A stretch of DNA of 64,000 nucleotides from Microbacterium sp. BR1 (GCF_002812725.1 NZ_NMUN01000004.1:62001-126000); one strand, 5' to 3'. Positions 16,601 through 25,357 are shown, counted from the first letter of the stretch. A program made the numbers and translations. Notes: a model not told the origin generated them from the sequence alone.

Positions 16601-17872
16601 ATGGGTCTCGTTTCGGATGGTCGCAAGCTCGCCGCATTGGCGCGACGCGCCCTGGCGAATCGGACGGCCCATCGGGCGGTCGTGCACGAGATCGAAAAGG
16701 CGCCGCCGCACCCGCCGCATCACTTCCGCATCGCGGTCTACTTCGCCGACGGCGATGTGAACATGTACCAGATCAGGCAGTGGTACCGTCCGCTCGCCGA
16801 GCTGGCGTCCACCTGGCCGGTCGTCGTGCTGTCGCGGTCCGCGACCGGGGCACGGGCGATCCTCGCCGACGGTGCGCTGCCCGTCGCGTACGTGCCCTCC
16901 GTGCGCAAGCTCGAGGAGTTCGTGGTCGGCCAGGACATCCGCATCGTGCTCTACGTCAACCAGAACACCCGCAACTTCCAGATGTTCCGATACGGGCACC
17001 GCTGGCACGTGTTCATCAACCACGGCGAGTCCGACAAGATGTACATGACGACGAACCAGTTCAAGGCGTACGACTACGCCTTCATCGCGGGCACCGCGGC
17101 GCGCGAGAGGTTGTCGCGGGTTCTCTGGGACTACGACTTCGACCGGCGTACCGTCCCGATCGGTCGTCCGCAGGCCGACTACTACTCCGGCGAGCTGCCC
17201 TACGCGCCGGACGATCGCGCCGTCGTGCTGTACGCGCCGACATGGGAGGGCGATCGGCCGTCGGCCCATTACGGTTCGATCCGCACCCACGGCGAACGCC
17301 TCGTCTCGGAGCTTCTCGCCACAGGTCGTCACCGCGTGATCTACCGGCCGCACCCGCGGAGCGGCGTCATCGATCCGGAGTACGGCGCGGCGAACCGGCG
17401 CATCATCGCGGCGATCGCGGCCGCCAACGCGCGGGATGCCGGCGCGCACCACGTCTACGACGATCGGCCCGAACTCGGCTGGCAGCTGTCGGCTGCCGAC
17501 ATCGCGGTCGTCGACATCTCGGCGATGGTCTATGACCGCTTGGCCGCCGGCCGCCCACTGCTGATCACGAGGCCGGTCGACCCCGAGGCATCCGTCGACA
17601 CCGGCGGCTATCTCGCGGCCTGCGAGTGGTTGCACGCCGACGCCCCGGCCGGGTTCGTGACCGAGCTCGAGCGCGTCGCGGGCGACCCGGACGTCGCCGC
17701 GCGGCTCGGATATTGGGTCGAGCACTACTTCGGGGATGTGAGTCCCGGAGCGCCGACCGCAACGTTCCGCGCGGCTATCGCGCGACTCATGGATGACTGG
17801 GAGACCTGGCACGCCCGCTCCGTCGCCGCCGGCGATCCTGAGGACGTCGACGAGGCCGAACTCGACGACTGA
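16601..17872 (+). CDS. CDP-glycerol glycerophosphotransferase-family protein 3
   Basis: A 423-residue protein of the same fold as the two at 11080 and 12351 but clearly diverged. It shows FINHGESDKMYMTTNQFKAY in place of the WHGxPLKR motif, VVLYAPTWEGDR, VIYRPHPRSGV and ADIAVVDISAMVYDRLAAGRP in place of ITDYSS. The retained histidine-glycine and the YRPHP segment suggest a working transferase with a different donor or acceptor. The N-terminus (ALARRALANRTAHRAVVHEIEKA) is basic and could sit at the membrane. It is expressed from its own promoter and converges on a small unknown gene, with a hairpin over the stop. Confidence 0.82.
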   Translation: MGLVSDGRKLAALARRALANRTAHRAVVHEIEKAPPHPPHHFRIAVYFADGDVNMYQIRQWYRPLAELASTWPVVVLSRSATGARAILADGALPVAYVPSVRKLEEFVVGQDIRIVLYVNQNTRNFQMFRYGHRWHVFINHGESDKMYMTTNQFKAYDYAFIAGTAARERLSRVLWDYDFDRRTVPIGRPQADYYSGELPYAPDDRAVVLYAPTWEGDRPSAHYGSIRTHGERLVSELLATGRHRVIYRPHPRSGVIDPEYGAANRRIIAAIAAANARDAGAHHVYDDRPELGWQLSAADIAVVDISAMVYDRLAAGRPLLITRPVDPEASVDTGGYLAACEWLHADAPAGFVTELERVAGDPDVAARLGYWVEHYFGDVSPGAPTATFRAAIARLMDDWETWHARSVAAGDPEDVDEAELDD

Positions 17873-17874
17873 CC

Positions 17875-17891
17875 CGCGCCGTGCCGGCGCG
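17875..17891. terminator. Small GC-rich hairpin between convergent genes
   Basis: CGCGCCG (17875-17881) and CGGCGCG (17885-17891) form a 7-bp stem with a 3-base loop between two convergent coding regions. There is no T-run. Confidence 0.4.
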
Positions 17892-17892
17892 C

Positions 17893-18216
17893 TCAGGGGG
17901 CGTACCGCCAGACGTACTCGCGCCCGTCGTGAGGTCGGAACCACGCGACCGTGACGATGCAGTCGTCCGGGTCGAGTGCGCAGAGGCAGAGTTCGGCGCT
18001 TTCACCGGGCATCATGCCTCCCCACAGGTGGGTTTCGATGCGTCTGGCGCCGCCGTGATCGGATCCGATATGGACGAATACCCGCACGACGTCGAGCGGC
18101 GTCGCACCGGCATTTGAGACGAGGCTGTGGCTGTCGTGCAGTCGCTCGACGTGCCAGGGCACGAGGTAGGCGCGCTCTCGGGACCGGGCGCCACGGGGGA
18201 TCAGGGGTGTCAGCAT
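17893..18216 (-). CDS. Small protein of unknown function
   Basis: A 107-residue protein beginning MLTPLIPRGARSRERAYLVPWH. It has no signal peptide and reads as an all-beta domain (VFVHIGSDHGGARRIETHLWGGMMPGESAELCLCALDPDDCIVTVAWF). I do not recognise a family. The start at 18216 is chosen because ACGTTA at 18224-18229 (TAACGT on the coding strand) lies 7 bases upstream, the leaderless pattern seen at many genes here; a GTG 13 codons further up would lie beyond that box. Codon use is like its neighbours. It sits in the surface-polymer region, with no further hint of role. Confidence 0.65.
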   Translation of the reverse strand: MLTPLIPRGARSRERAYLVPWHVERLHDSHSLVSNAGATPLDVVRVFVHIGSDHGGARRIETHLWGGMMPGESAELCLCALDPDDCIVTVAWFRPHDGREYVWRYAP

Positions 18217-18334
18217 GCGAGGCACGTTAGGGTCGAGCGCGGACAGCGCGGGCACGGATCAGCGCGAGCCGACGAGTGTCGGTGGACAGCGTTCCGCGAC
18301 GGGCGCGGGGGAGGATGGATGCGCGGGCTTACGC

Positions 18335-19474
18335 CTACGCGCCTGGGTCCGCGCGCGAGCCTGTGTCTGCGGGCGAGCCTGTGCCTGTACCTGTATTTGC
18401 GGGTGTGCCTGTGTCTGCGGGCGAGTGTGGGCCTGTACCTGTGCCTGTGCCTGCGGGCGAGTCAGTGCCTGTGCCTGTGCGTGGGCCTGTGCCTGTGTCC
18501 GCTCCCGGGAGTGCGCCATCGGGCGCCGACTTCTTCTCGTCGATGGCCTTGTTCGGTCGGGGCATGATGCGGCCGACGGTGCCCGCAACCCTGCGGCCGG
18601 CCGACCCGGCGCCGCGTGCGGCGCTTCCCACGACCCCGCTCACGGCACCCGCGACCGCGCCGCCGAGACGTGACGCGCCGACGATCGTCGAGTGCTCGAC
18701 GCGCCGGGCGCCCGGCTTCGGCTCGAGATCCGCCGGCAGCTCGAGGGGAGGGACGCCGAAGGCCCGGCGCGAACCGACGAGCACGCGACGCCCCAGGATG
18801 TTGTTGCCCGCGCCGCCCACGGCCGCCCCGATTCCGAAGGGCAGCGCCTTGCCGACCCACGATGCCCCGGCCTTCGCCGCGAACTGGTGGACGAACACGG
18901 TCTTCAGTCGATCGACGAGGGGGCCGACGGCGGCGCGCGGCAGGGTCTTGGTGACGAGTTCCCCCCAGTAGGCCGGGCGTGCCGCGCCCTTGCCCGCGGC
19001 TTGACCCGCGAGCTGGGCGACCAGGTCGACGCCTTCTTTGCCGAGCATGAGGGTGAGCACCAGCGCGCGGGCACGATCGGGGTCCTCGATCGCGATGCCG
19101 TGGACCTCGGCCACCGACTGCGCGAACAGCGTGGTCGACTCGAGGAATCCGATCGTCTCGACACCCGACAGTGCGAGCGTCACTCCGGTGCCGATTCCCG
19201 GGACGACGGCGGTGGCGCCGACGGCCGCTCCGCCCGTGGTGACGGCGGCGAGATAGCGGCGTTCCAGCATGCGCACGATGTCAGCGGTCGCGGCATTCGG
19301 ATGCCTCAGCCGGATGCTGCGGATGTGTGCAACGACGAGCGGGCGCTGAATCGCCAGAACACGGTCGAGGGCGCGGACGATGCGGGGGTGCTCTTCCGAA
19401 CCCACGGGCGGAAGACCCCCTTGCCAGGGCGCGTCGCCCGGCAGGGAGTGGATCCTGTGTACCTTGTCGGCCAT
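18335..19474 (-). CDS. Unknown protein with membrane-like core (EcsC-like?) and Thr-Gly repeat tail
   Basis: A 379-residue protein. Residues 1-65 are a polar helical region (MADKVHRIHSLPGDAPWQGG...), then a Gly/Ala-rich hydrophobic core (VTTGGAAVGATAVVPGIGTGVTLALSGVETIGF) and a second Gly-rich patch (LPFGIGAAVGGAGNNILGRRV) that recall the EcsC family, a tentative match. The last 60 residues are a low-complexity T-G-x-G/P-A-D-T tail encoded by a short tandem repeat. The ATG at 19474 follows TAGGCT by 7 bases. It lies downstream of and on the same strand as the nucleotidyltransferase, 49 bases apart, so they may be cotranscribed. Confidence 0.65.
   Translation of the reverse strand: MADKVHRIHSLPGDAPWQGGLPPVGSEEHPRIVRALDRVLAIQRPLVVAHIRSIRLRHPNAATADIVRMLERRYLAAVTTGGAAVGATAVVPGIGTGVTLALSGVETIGFLESTTLFAQSVAEVHGIAIEDPDRARALVLTLMLGKEGVDLVAQLAGQAAGKGAARPAYWGELVTKTLPRAAVGPLVDRLKTVFVHQFAAKAGASWVGKALPFGIGAAVGGAGNNILGRRVLVGSRRAFGVPPLELPADLEPKPGARRVEHSTIVGASRLGGAVAGAVSGVVGSAARGAGSAGRRVAGTVGRIMPRPNKAIDEKKSAPDGALPGADTGTGPRTGTGTDSPAGTGTGTGPHSPADTGTPANTGTGTGSPADTGSRADPGA
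18341..18510 (-). repeat. Low-complexity GCCTGT/GCGGGCGA repeat tract encoding the Thr-Gly tail
   Basis: The plus strand reads as an irregular alternation of GCCTGTGCCTGTACCTG and TGCGGGCGAG units. Read on the minus strand it gives T-G-T-G, P-A-D-T-G and N-T-G-T-G blocks. It is in frame and probably variable in length between strains. Confidence 0.85.
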
Positions 19475-19523
19475 CCGCGCGAGCCTATCCGCGGGGGCTG
19501 AGGACGCGCTGGATGCGCGCCGG

Positions 19524-20216
19524 TCAGACGAACAGGTTGGCGCGCTCGAGGTCTTCGGCGAAGTCCACCTCGACGGCGTACAGGTCGGAGATGTCGAGGG
19601 GCTCGACGAGAAGCCCGTTCTCGATGATCGCGAACTCGAGGCCGCGTTCGAAGTAGTCCTGGTCGTCGACTCGTCCCAGCTGGTGGACGAATGCCTTCTT
19701 GTCGGCCGCGGAGATGTAGTTGATGCCCACGGCCTCGCCGATGCCGCCCCGAACCGTCTTCGAGAGCTCCTTGATGTAGCCCTCGGCCGTGACGGTGTAC
19801 TTGACCTCTTCGTCGCTGACCTTTGCGGTGTTGACGGACACGAAGGACTGGTCGCGCTCGATGAGTTCGATCGCGCGACCGAGCACGCGCGGGTCGAAGA
19901 CGACATCGCCGTTCATCCAGAGCACGCCGCCGCGACCGGTCTTCTCGAGCGCACGCAGCAGCGACTTGGACGTGTTCGTCTGGTCGTAGCGGTCGTTGTA
20001 GACGTAGTCGACGTCGGGGAAAGCCTCGACGATGGTCTCGGCGCGGTAGCCGACGACCGTCGTGATGCGGGCGTCATCGCCGAATGCACTCCGAACGTTG
20101 TCGTGCTGCTGACGCATGATCGACCGGCCGTCGCTCAGTTCGGTGAGCGGCTTGGGCAGGGCGCGACCGAGTCGCGACCCCATACCGGCTGCGAGGATGA
20201 CAATTCGTAGGCTCAT
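19524..20216 (-). CDS. Sugar/alditol-phosphate nucleotidyltransferase, LicC-like
   Basis: A 230-residue cytosolic nucleotidyltransferase that activates a phosphorylated alcohol or sugar with NTP. The pyrophosphorylase signature ILAAGMGSRLGRALPKPLTEL starts at residue 6, the metal motif is NGDVVFD, and the later YNDRYDQTNTSKSL and LYAVEVDFAEDLERA segments resemble LicC choline-phosphate cytidylyltransferase and related CDP-forming enzymes. Given three CDP-glycerol transferase-type proteins nearby, a CDP-activated polyol or choline product is a reasonable inference, not proven. The ATG has only a weak ribosome site, and about 200 bases without genes separate it from the ABC transporter. Confidence 0.82.
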   Translation of the reverse strand: MSLRIVILAAGMGSRLGRALPKPLTELSDGRSIMRQQHDNVRSAFGDDARITTVVGYRAETIVEAFPDVDYVYNDRYDQTNTSKSLLRALEKTGRGGVLWMNGDVVFDPRVLGRAIELIERDQSFVSVNTAKVSDEEVKYTVTAEGYIKELSKTVRGGIGEAVGINYISAADKKAFVHQLGRVDDQDYFERGLEFAIIENGLLVEPLDISDLYAVEVDFAEDLERANLFV

Positions 20217-20405
20217 GATGCTCCAGAAGTTCGTGTGCGTTCACCGTCGATTCAGGTGCGCGACACGCCTTTGTGCTTCGGCCATGCTACAGATCGACCC
20301 TGGGAAGCCGCAGGACCGCATTGCCGTCGTTGTCTTTTCGTGATGCGGATCACCGTTGCCTGTGAATGCCCGGCACGTCCCCCGGGTCTCGGTCCGGTTG
20401 GTTGA

Positions 20406-20411
20406 TACGTT
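20406..20411 (+). promoter_or_regulatory. -10 box of a leaderless-type promoter for the ABC operon
   Basis: TACGTT lies 6 bases before the GTG at 20418, with no Shine-Dalgarno sequence. This supports GTG 20418 as start of the long N-terminal region. Confidence 0.4.
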
Positions 20412-20417
20412 GGGGCG

Positions 20418-22103
20418 GTGACCGCTCCGACGCCTGACCCGCGGGATCCTTCCGACGAGTCCGCGACTTCCCCCGCCGAGCCTCAGCGAGCCCCCACCGC
20501 ACCGCCCAAGGCGCCGCCGCGACCTCGCGCGCCCCGCGCCCCGCGCCCACAGCGTCCGACCGCGGGGGCCGGCGATTCCGCGTCACCCCGGGAGTCGCCG
20601 GAGGGACCGGATGCTGCGGTCACCGACGTACCGCCGAAGCCGCCGCGCCCCACGGCCAAGCCGACGACTCCGCGAGCGCCCCGTAAGGCCGCAGTGTCGC
20701 GAACCGCCGCGTCGACGCCCCGCAAGCCCGCCGCGCCCCGCACCGCGAAGAACGCCCCGAGCGCTGCGACGCGGACGCCTCCCGTGGCCGTCCCCGGCCC
20801 GCCTCCGCCTCTCCCGGCGGCTGCTCCTGGGGAGTCGCCCGAGGGAGCGGTCGACATCGAGGCGCCGTCCGACGGGAAGGCCGCGCTTCCTCCCCGTCCG
20901 CCCCTCCCTCCGCTTTTCCTTCCGGAGCCCGAGGCTGACGCGGCTCCGGCCGGAGATTCCGCGGACGACGAGCAGCCCGCGATCGCGGAGAACGGAGCAT
21001 CCGTCACCGTGGTTGACGACACCGCTGTCGAAGAGCCTCACGAAGACGATCCCGCCGAAGACCAGACCGTCGCTGATGTTTCCGTCGTTGACGGCCCTGT
21101 CGTTGACGACCCTGTCCTTGACGGCCCTGTCCTTGACGGGCCCTTCGTCGACGACCCCGTCGTCGAAGAAATCGCGGATGAGACCGTCAGGGAAGACATC
21201 GGCCACGAAGAGTCGCTCGCCATCGTCGATCCGGACGTCCTCGCCGAGACCCTCGAGAGCGAGACGGGGTCAGCCGCGCCGGCGCTCGCCATCGTCGATC
21301 CGGACGTCCTCGCCGAGACCCTCGAGAGCGAGACGGGGTCAGCCGCGCCGGCGCTCGCCCTCCGCGGGGTCGTGAAGGAGTTCGGAGACACGCGCGCCGT
21401 CGACGCGATCGACCTGACGATCCCCGCGGGTTCGTTCTTCGGTCTGGTCGGGCCCAACGGCGCCGGAAAGACGACGACGCTCTCGATGATCGCCGGTCTC
21501 CTGCGCCCGGACAGCGGAACGATCGAGGTCTGCGGCGTCGACGCCGCGACCGATCCGTCGCGGGCGAAAAGACTCATCGGGGTTCTGCCGGACCGCCTGC
21601 GGACGTTCGATCGACTGACCGGACGCCAGCTGCTGTATTACTACGGCGTCCTGCGCGGACTGTCGTCCTCGGTCGTGCAGTCCCGGATCAGCGACCTCGC
21701 GCGTGCGTTCGACCTGGTCGACGCGCTCGGTCGCGTCGTGTCGGACTACTCGGCGGGCATGACCAAGAAGGTGATGCTGGCGGGCGCGATGATCCATTCG
21801 CCCCGCGTGCTCGTGCTCGATGAGCCCTTCGAATCGCTGGATCCCGCGTCGTCCCAGGTCATCCTCGACATCCTCGAGACGTATGTCGCGCACGGCGGAA
21901 CGGTGGTGCTCTCGAGCCACGGCATGGCGCTCGTCGAGCGCGTGTGCACGCGGGTCGCGGTCCTGGTCGAGGGTGAGGTGCTGGCAACGGGCACGGTCGA
22001 CGAGGTGCGCGGCGAGATGACGCTCGAGCAGCGCTTCGTCGAACTCTCCGGCGGCGTCGACGATGCGGAAGGTCTCGAGTGGTTGCACACGTTCTCCGAC
22101 TGA
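20418..22103 (+). CDS. ABC transporter ATP-binding protein with a 310-residue disordered N-terminus
   Basis: A 561-residue protein. Only the last 250 residues are the ATPase: LRGVVKEFGDTRAV, Walker A GPNGAGKTT with Lys351, a non-canonical signature YSAGMTKKV in place of LSGGQ, Walker B VLVLDEPF and the switch SSHG. The first 310 residues are Pro/Ala/Arg-rich, then acidic with repeats of DGPV(V/L)DD and a perfect duplication of a 23-residue unit ending just before the ATPase. The neighbour at 22079 is the membrane subunit (25-base overlap). The substrate is unknown. The SAGM-type signature is common in ABC-2 exporters. The tail could be a docking or regulatory arm. Confidence 0.85.
   Translation: MTAPTPDPRDPSDESATSPAEPQRAPTAPPKAPPRPRAPRAPRPQRPTAGAGDSASPRESPEGPDAAVTDVPPKPPRPTAKPTTPRAPRKAAVSRTAASTPRKPAAPRTAKNAPSAATRTPPVAVPGPPPPLPAAAPGESPEGAVDIEAPSDGKAALPPRPPLPPLFLPEPEADAAPAGDSADDEQPAIAENGASVTVVDDTAVEEPHEDDPAEDQTVADVSVVDGPVVDDPVLDGPVLDGPFVDDPVVEEIADETVREDIGHEESLAIVDPDVLAETLESETGSAAPALAIVDPDVLAETLESETGSAAPALALRGVVKEFGDTRAVDAIDLTIPAGSFFGLVGPNGAGKTTTLSMIAGLLRPDSGTIEVCGVDAATDPSRAKRLIGVLPDRLRTFDRLTGRQLLYYYGVLRGLSSSVVQSRISDLARAFDLVDALGRVVSDYSAGMTKKVMLAGAMIHSPRVLVLDEPFESLDPASSQVILDILETYVAHGGTVVLSSHGMALVERVCTRVAVLVEGEVLATGTVDEVRGEMTLEQRFVELSGGVDDAEGLEWLHTFSD
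21215..21352 (+). repeat. Perfect 69-bp tandem duplication in the ABC ATPase gene
   Basis: Bases 21215-21283 and 21284-21352 are identical and in frame (23 codons each; L-A-I-V-D-P-D-V ... S-A-A-P-A), and the first bases of a third copy follow. No base differs, which suggests a recent event. Confidence 0.97.
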
Positions 22104-23629
22104 GGGCAGCGCTCCTGGTCGGCGCGCTGCGCGGCGATTCGTCACACGTCGTGCGCGCGGTCGCCGGCCTCGTCGCGCTGGTGGCGCTCGGAATCATCGG
22201 ATGCCTCGGCATCCTGTCGCTGTCCGGCGCTTCGCCCGACCGCACCGGGACGGTCATGGTGTGGACGGGATCCGCCCTCGTGCTGGCCTTTGCGCTCGCA
22301 CCGGCGTTGACCGGGGCGCCCGACCCGCTGGATCCCCGCCGCTTCGCGGTCTTCGGCCTGGCCCCGCGCGGGCTCATCGCGACACTGTCGATCGCTTCGC
22401 TCATCAGCGCTCCGCTGGCGCTCGTCGTCGTCTTCGCCGTGAGCGGCGTGGTCGTCTGGGCGGGGCACGGTGCGAGCCCGGCACTCGCCATCGTGGGCGC
22501 CGTTCTCGGGGTTCTGACCTGCACCTTCGCCGGCCGGGTGGGTTTCGCTCTTGCCGCGATCGCCGTCCGCGAGGGACGCGGCAGGTCGCTCGTCGGCCTG
22601 TTCGCGCTGGGTGCCCTGGTCGGTGCCGTGCCGGTCGGCGTCTACTACGCGACATCCTCGGATCCTCTTGCTTCGCCCGTCGGCTCGGTCGCCGAGGTGC
22701 TGGCGCTCACTCCGTTCGGCGCCGCCTGGGCGATCGGCGATCCGAACGCGAACGCGCCCGTTGCGCTCGCCATCGCGGTCGCCACCCTCGTCGTGCTGTG
22801 GCTCTCGTGGGCCTGGCTGGCGCAGCGGCTGGTCTCGGGTGCGATCCGCTCCACCCCCGCCCATGATCACGCCGGGCTCGGCTGGTTCGGCGTCATGCCG
22901 GGCACGCCCGGGGGTGCCATCGCGGCACGCAGCATGATCTATTGGCTGCACGACCGTCGGTATCTGATGAACGTGGTCATCGTGCCGGTCGCGGCGGCCA
23001 TCTCGATCGTGCCGCTGCTCGTGGCGGGTGTGCCGCTCGAGATCGCCATCCTCATCCCGGTGCTTCTCGCGGCGCTGTTCCTCGGCTGGCTGCCGCACGA
23101 CGATGTCGCGTACGACTCGACCGCCGTGTGGATGCACGTCGCATCGAACGTGCACGGCATCGCGGATCGCGTCGGACGTCTCGCGCCGATCCTGCTCTTC
23201 GCGACGCCGGTGCTGGCCATCGCGCTCGTGTTCTCGGTCGCGCTGCACGGCAGCTGGGACGTGTTCCCGGCCATGATCGGGGCGGGCGCCTCGCTGTATC
23301 TGTCGGGCCTCGGGCTGTCGAGCATTGCTTCCGTTGTCGCACCGTACGCCGTGACGCGTCCGGGTGACAATCCCTTCCGGCAGCCGCAGCGCACGGGCTC
23401 GTCGGGCGTCATCGCCCAGGGAGCGGTACTGCTCGGATCCATCGTCGTGAGCGCTCCGGCTCTGCTCTGGACCTGGAGATCCGTGGCGGGCGCCGAGGAA
23501 GCGACGATGTTGGCGCTGGGGCTCGGCCTCGGGATCGGACTCGGCGTCTTCGTGATCGGGGTGGCCATCGGCGGCGCCCTCTTCCGCCGTCGCGGCGGCC
23601 GTCTGCTCGAACTGGCCGAGACCGCCTGA
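22079..23629 (+). CDS. ABC transporter membrane subunit
   Basis: A 516-residue polytopic membrane protein with about ten to twelve hydrophobic helices, including VVRAVAGLVALVALGIIGCLGI near the N-terminus and paired helices at about 215-260, 300-345 and 375-420. A hydrophilic loop after the sixth helix carries PAHDHAGLGWFGVMPG. No permease signature that identifies a substrate was seen. Pairing is inferred from the 25-base overlap with the ATPase gene; the frame begins at GTG 22079 inside that gene. A role in exporting a surface product is possible because the polymer genes lie just upstream, but this is position only. Confidence 0.75.
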   Translation: MVAHVLRLRAALLVGALRGDSSHVVRAVAGLVALVALGIIGCLGILSLSGASPDRTGTVMVWTGSALVLAFALAPALTGAPDPLDPRRFAVFGLAPRGLIATLSIASLISAPLALVVVFAVSGVVVWAGHGASPALAIVGAVLGVLTCTFAGRVGFALAAIAVREGRGRSLVGLFALGALVGAVPVGVYYATSSDPLASPVGSVAEVLALTPFGAAWAIGDPNANAPVALAIAVATLVVLWLSWAWLAQRLVSGAIRSTPAHDHAGLGWFGVMPGTPGGAIAARSMIYWLHDRRYLMNVVIVPVAAAISIVPLLVAGVPLEIAILIPVLLAALFLGWLPHDDVAYDSTAVWMHVASNVHGIADRVGRLAPILLFATPVLAIALVFSVALHGSWDVFPAMIGAGASLYLSGLGLSSIASVVAPYAVTRPGDNPFRQPQRTGSSGVIAQGAVLLGSIVVSAPALLWTWRSVAGAEEATMLALGLGLGIGLGVFVIGVAIGGALFRRRGGRLLELAETA

Positions 23630-23656
23630 GACGGGCCCCGAGCCGCCTGGCGCCGA

Positions 23657-23662
23657 TAGACT
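23657..23662 (+). promoter_or_regulatory. -10 box of a leaderless-type promoter
   Basis: TAGACT lies 8 bases before the ATG at 23671 of the DUF3039 gene. Confidence 0.55.
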
Positions 23663-23670
23663 GACCAGCC

Positions 23671-23937
23671 ATGAGCACGCCTCTCGATTCCCCAGACCAA
23701 GGCGGCCTTGCCACCCTCGAACGTGAGCTCGAAGAGCTCACACGAGAAGAGAACGTCGAACCCGGCGACCACGAGCGCTTCTCTCACTACGTCAAGAAGG
23801 AGAAGATCCTCGAGTCGGCTCTGACGGGCAAGCCGGTGCGGGCGCTGTGCGGCAAGAAGTGGACTCCGGGTCGCGACCCCGAGAAGTTCCCCGTGTGCCC
23901 GTCGTGCAAAGAGATCTACGAGTCGCTGCAGACCTGA
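23671..23937 (+). CDS. DUF3039 domain protein
   Basis: An 88-residue protein of the actinobacterial DUF3039 family, of unknown function. The N-terminal third is acidic (ERELEELTREENVEPGDHERFSHYV). The C-terminal half carries the conserved block KPVRALCGKKWTPGRDPEKF followed by CPSCKEIYESL, where three cysteines (C-x16-C-x2-C) could bind a metal. It has a leaderless-type promoter and is convergent with nicotinate phosphoribosyltransferase, whose stop is 6 bases away; neighbouring pncB and DUF3039 genes are common in this family of bacteria. Confidence 0.88.
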   Translation: MSTPLDSPDQGGLATLERELEELTREENVEPGDHERFSHYVKKEKILESALTGKPVRALCGKKWTPGRDPEKFPVCPSCKEIYESLQT

Positions 23938-23942
23938 TCGAG

Positions 23943-25301
23943 CTAGCGCCCGACCATGACGGTCGGGATCGCCGGATCGGACTTGCTCAGCGCGAGCGCC
24001 TGGAGCGGCAGTTCGGCGCGGACCCGGGCGTGATGGGTGCGGGCGGCACGGGTGCCCTCCGGCCCCTCCGCGGCGGTGTCGATCTCGCCGGCGACGACGA
24101 GCGGGACCTGCAGGGCGCGGGCACCGGAGGGGACGGATGCCGAGGCATCCGATCCATCGGCGGAAGTTCCCTCGGCGGAAGCTCCATCGGCGATGACGAG
24201 CTCGCTCGTCGACACGGCGTGCTCGACGGTGCGATAGGCGGACTTGCGGCCGCCGATGGACGCCTTGGCGGAAGACGCCTTCGCCACCGGGATCCAGGTG
24301 CCCGACGCGTCCTGTCGTGCCACGAGCTTGTAGACCATACCCGCGGTGGGCACGCCAGAGCCCGTGACGACCGAGGTGCCGACACCGTAGGCGTCGACGG
24401 GAGAGGCGGCGAGGGCCGCGATGGCGTACTCGTCGAGGTCGCTCGTCACGGTTATGCGGGTCCGGGTCGCGCCGAGCGCGTCGAGCTGAGCACGCACGTC
24501 GGTCGCGACGATGGGGAGGTCTCCGGAGTCGATGCGGATGCCGCCGAGCTCCGTGCCCGCGACGCGGATCGCGGTCTCGACCCCGCGGCGGATGTCGTAG
24601 GTGTCGACGAGCAGCGTCGTGCTCGGGCCCAGCGCGTCGACCTGGGCACGGAAGGCTTGTTCTTCGGTGTCGTGCAGGAGGGTCCAGGCGTGCGCGGCGG
24701 TGCCCATCGTGGGGACCTGCCAGCGGCGGCCGGCCTCGAGGTTGCTCGTCGCCGAGAATCCCGCGATGTAGGCGGCGCGGGCCGCCGCGATGGCCGACTC
24801 TTCGCCCGCGCGACGCGAACCCATCTCAGCCAGGGGGCGCGAGCCCGCGGCCGTCGACATGCGGGCCGCCGCGGTCGCGATCGCCGAGTCGTGGTTGAGG
24901 ACGCTCAGCGCGAGGGTCTCGAGCACGACCGCGTCCGCGAAGGTGCCCTCGACGGTCAGCACGGGCGAGCCGGGGAAGTACAGCTCGCCCTCGCGGTAGC
25001 CCGAGATCGAACCGCGGAACCGATAGGTCTCGAGGAACGCGAGTGTCTCGGCATCCACGATCCGCTCATCGCGGAGGAACGCCAGCTCGTCGTCGCCGAA
25101 GCGGAAGTCGCGCAGCAGCCCGAGCAGCCGCCCGGTACCGGCCACCACCCCGTAGCGTCGCCCACCCGGCAGACGGCGCGCGAACACCTCGAAGACGCAG
25201 GGGAGGCGGGCGGTTCCGTCGCGAAGCGCGGCACCCACCATCGTGAGCTCGTAGCGATCGGTGTATAGGGCGCTGCTGTGGCCGCTGGCCGGGTCGGTCA
25301 T
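23943..25301 (-). CDS. pncB: Nicotinate phosphoribosyltransferase
   Basis: A 452-residue NAD-salvage enzyme that joins nicotinate to PRPP (ATP-assisted) to give nicotinate mononucleotide. Seen are [18 protein letters not shown] at the N-terminus, [31 protein letters not shown] (the family's GSRR element), [15 protein letters not shown] and [11 protein letters not shown], which form the product-binding site. The length is within the normal 430-490 range. An Ala/Ser-rich acidic insert near residues 370-395 ([17 protein letters not shown]) is unusual. The ATG follows TAGAGT by 6 bases on the coding strand. It is divergent from murI. Confidence 0.93.
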   Translation of the reverse strand: MTDPASGHSSALYTDRYELTMVGAALRDGTARLPCVFEVFARRLPGGRRYGVVAGTGRLLGLLRDFRFGDDELAFLRDERIVDAETLAFLETYRFRGSISGYREGELYFPGSPVLTVEGTFADAVVLETLALSVLNHDSAIATAAARMSTAAGSRPLAEMGSRRAGEESAIAAARAAYIAGFSATSNLEAGRRWQVPTMGTAAHAWTLLHDTEEQAFRAQVDALGPSTTLLVDTYDIRRGVETAIRVAGTELGGIRIDSGDLPIVATDVRAQLDALGATRTRITVTSDLDEYAIAALAASPVDAYGVGTSVVTGSGVPTAGMVYKLVARQDASGTWIPVAKASSAKASIGGRKSAYRTVEHAVSTSELVIADGASAEGTSADGSDASASVPSGARALQVPLVVAGEIDTAAEGPEGTRAARTHHARVRAELPLQALALSKSDPAIPTVMVGR

Positions 25302-25307
25302 CCGGTC

Positions 25308-25313
25308 ACTCTA
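25308..25313 (-). promoter_or_regulatory. -10 box of pncB
   Basis: TAGAGT on the minus strand lies 6 bases before the pncB start codon at 25301. Confidence 0.5.
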
Positions 25314-25343
25314 CCGACGCGGGCCGCGAGCATCCGCCCCGGG

Positions 25344-25349
25344 TAGGCT
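25344..25349 (+). promoter_or_regulatory. -10 box of murI
   Basis: TAGGCT lies 8 bases before the murI ATG at 25358. Only about 30 bases separate the divergent pncB and murI -10 boxes, so the two promoters overlap in their -35 regions. Confidence 0.55.
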
Positions 25350-25357
25350 GGGGAACC

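Noticed and set aside
18341..18510. A possible CRISPR or minisatellite array
   Set aside because: Units are short, irregular and in frame with a protein tail; no spacer-repeat regularity.
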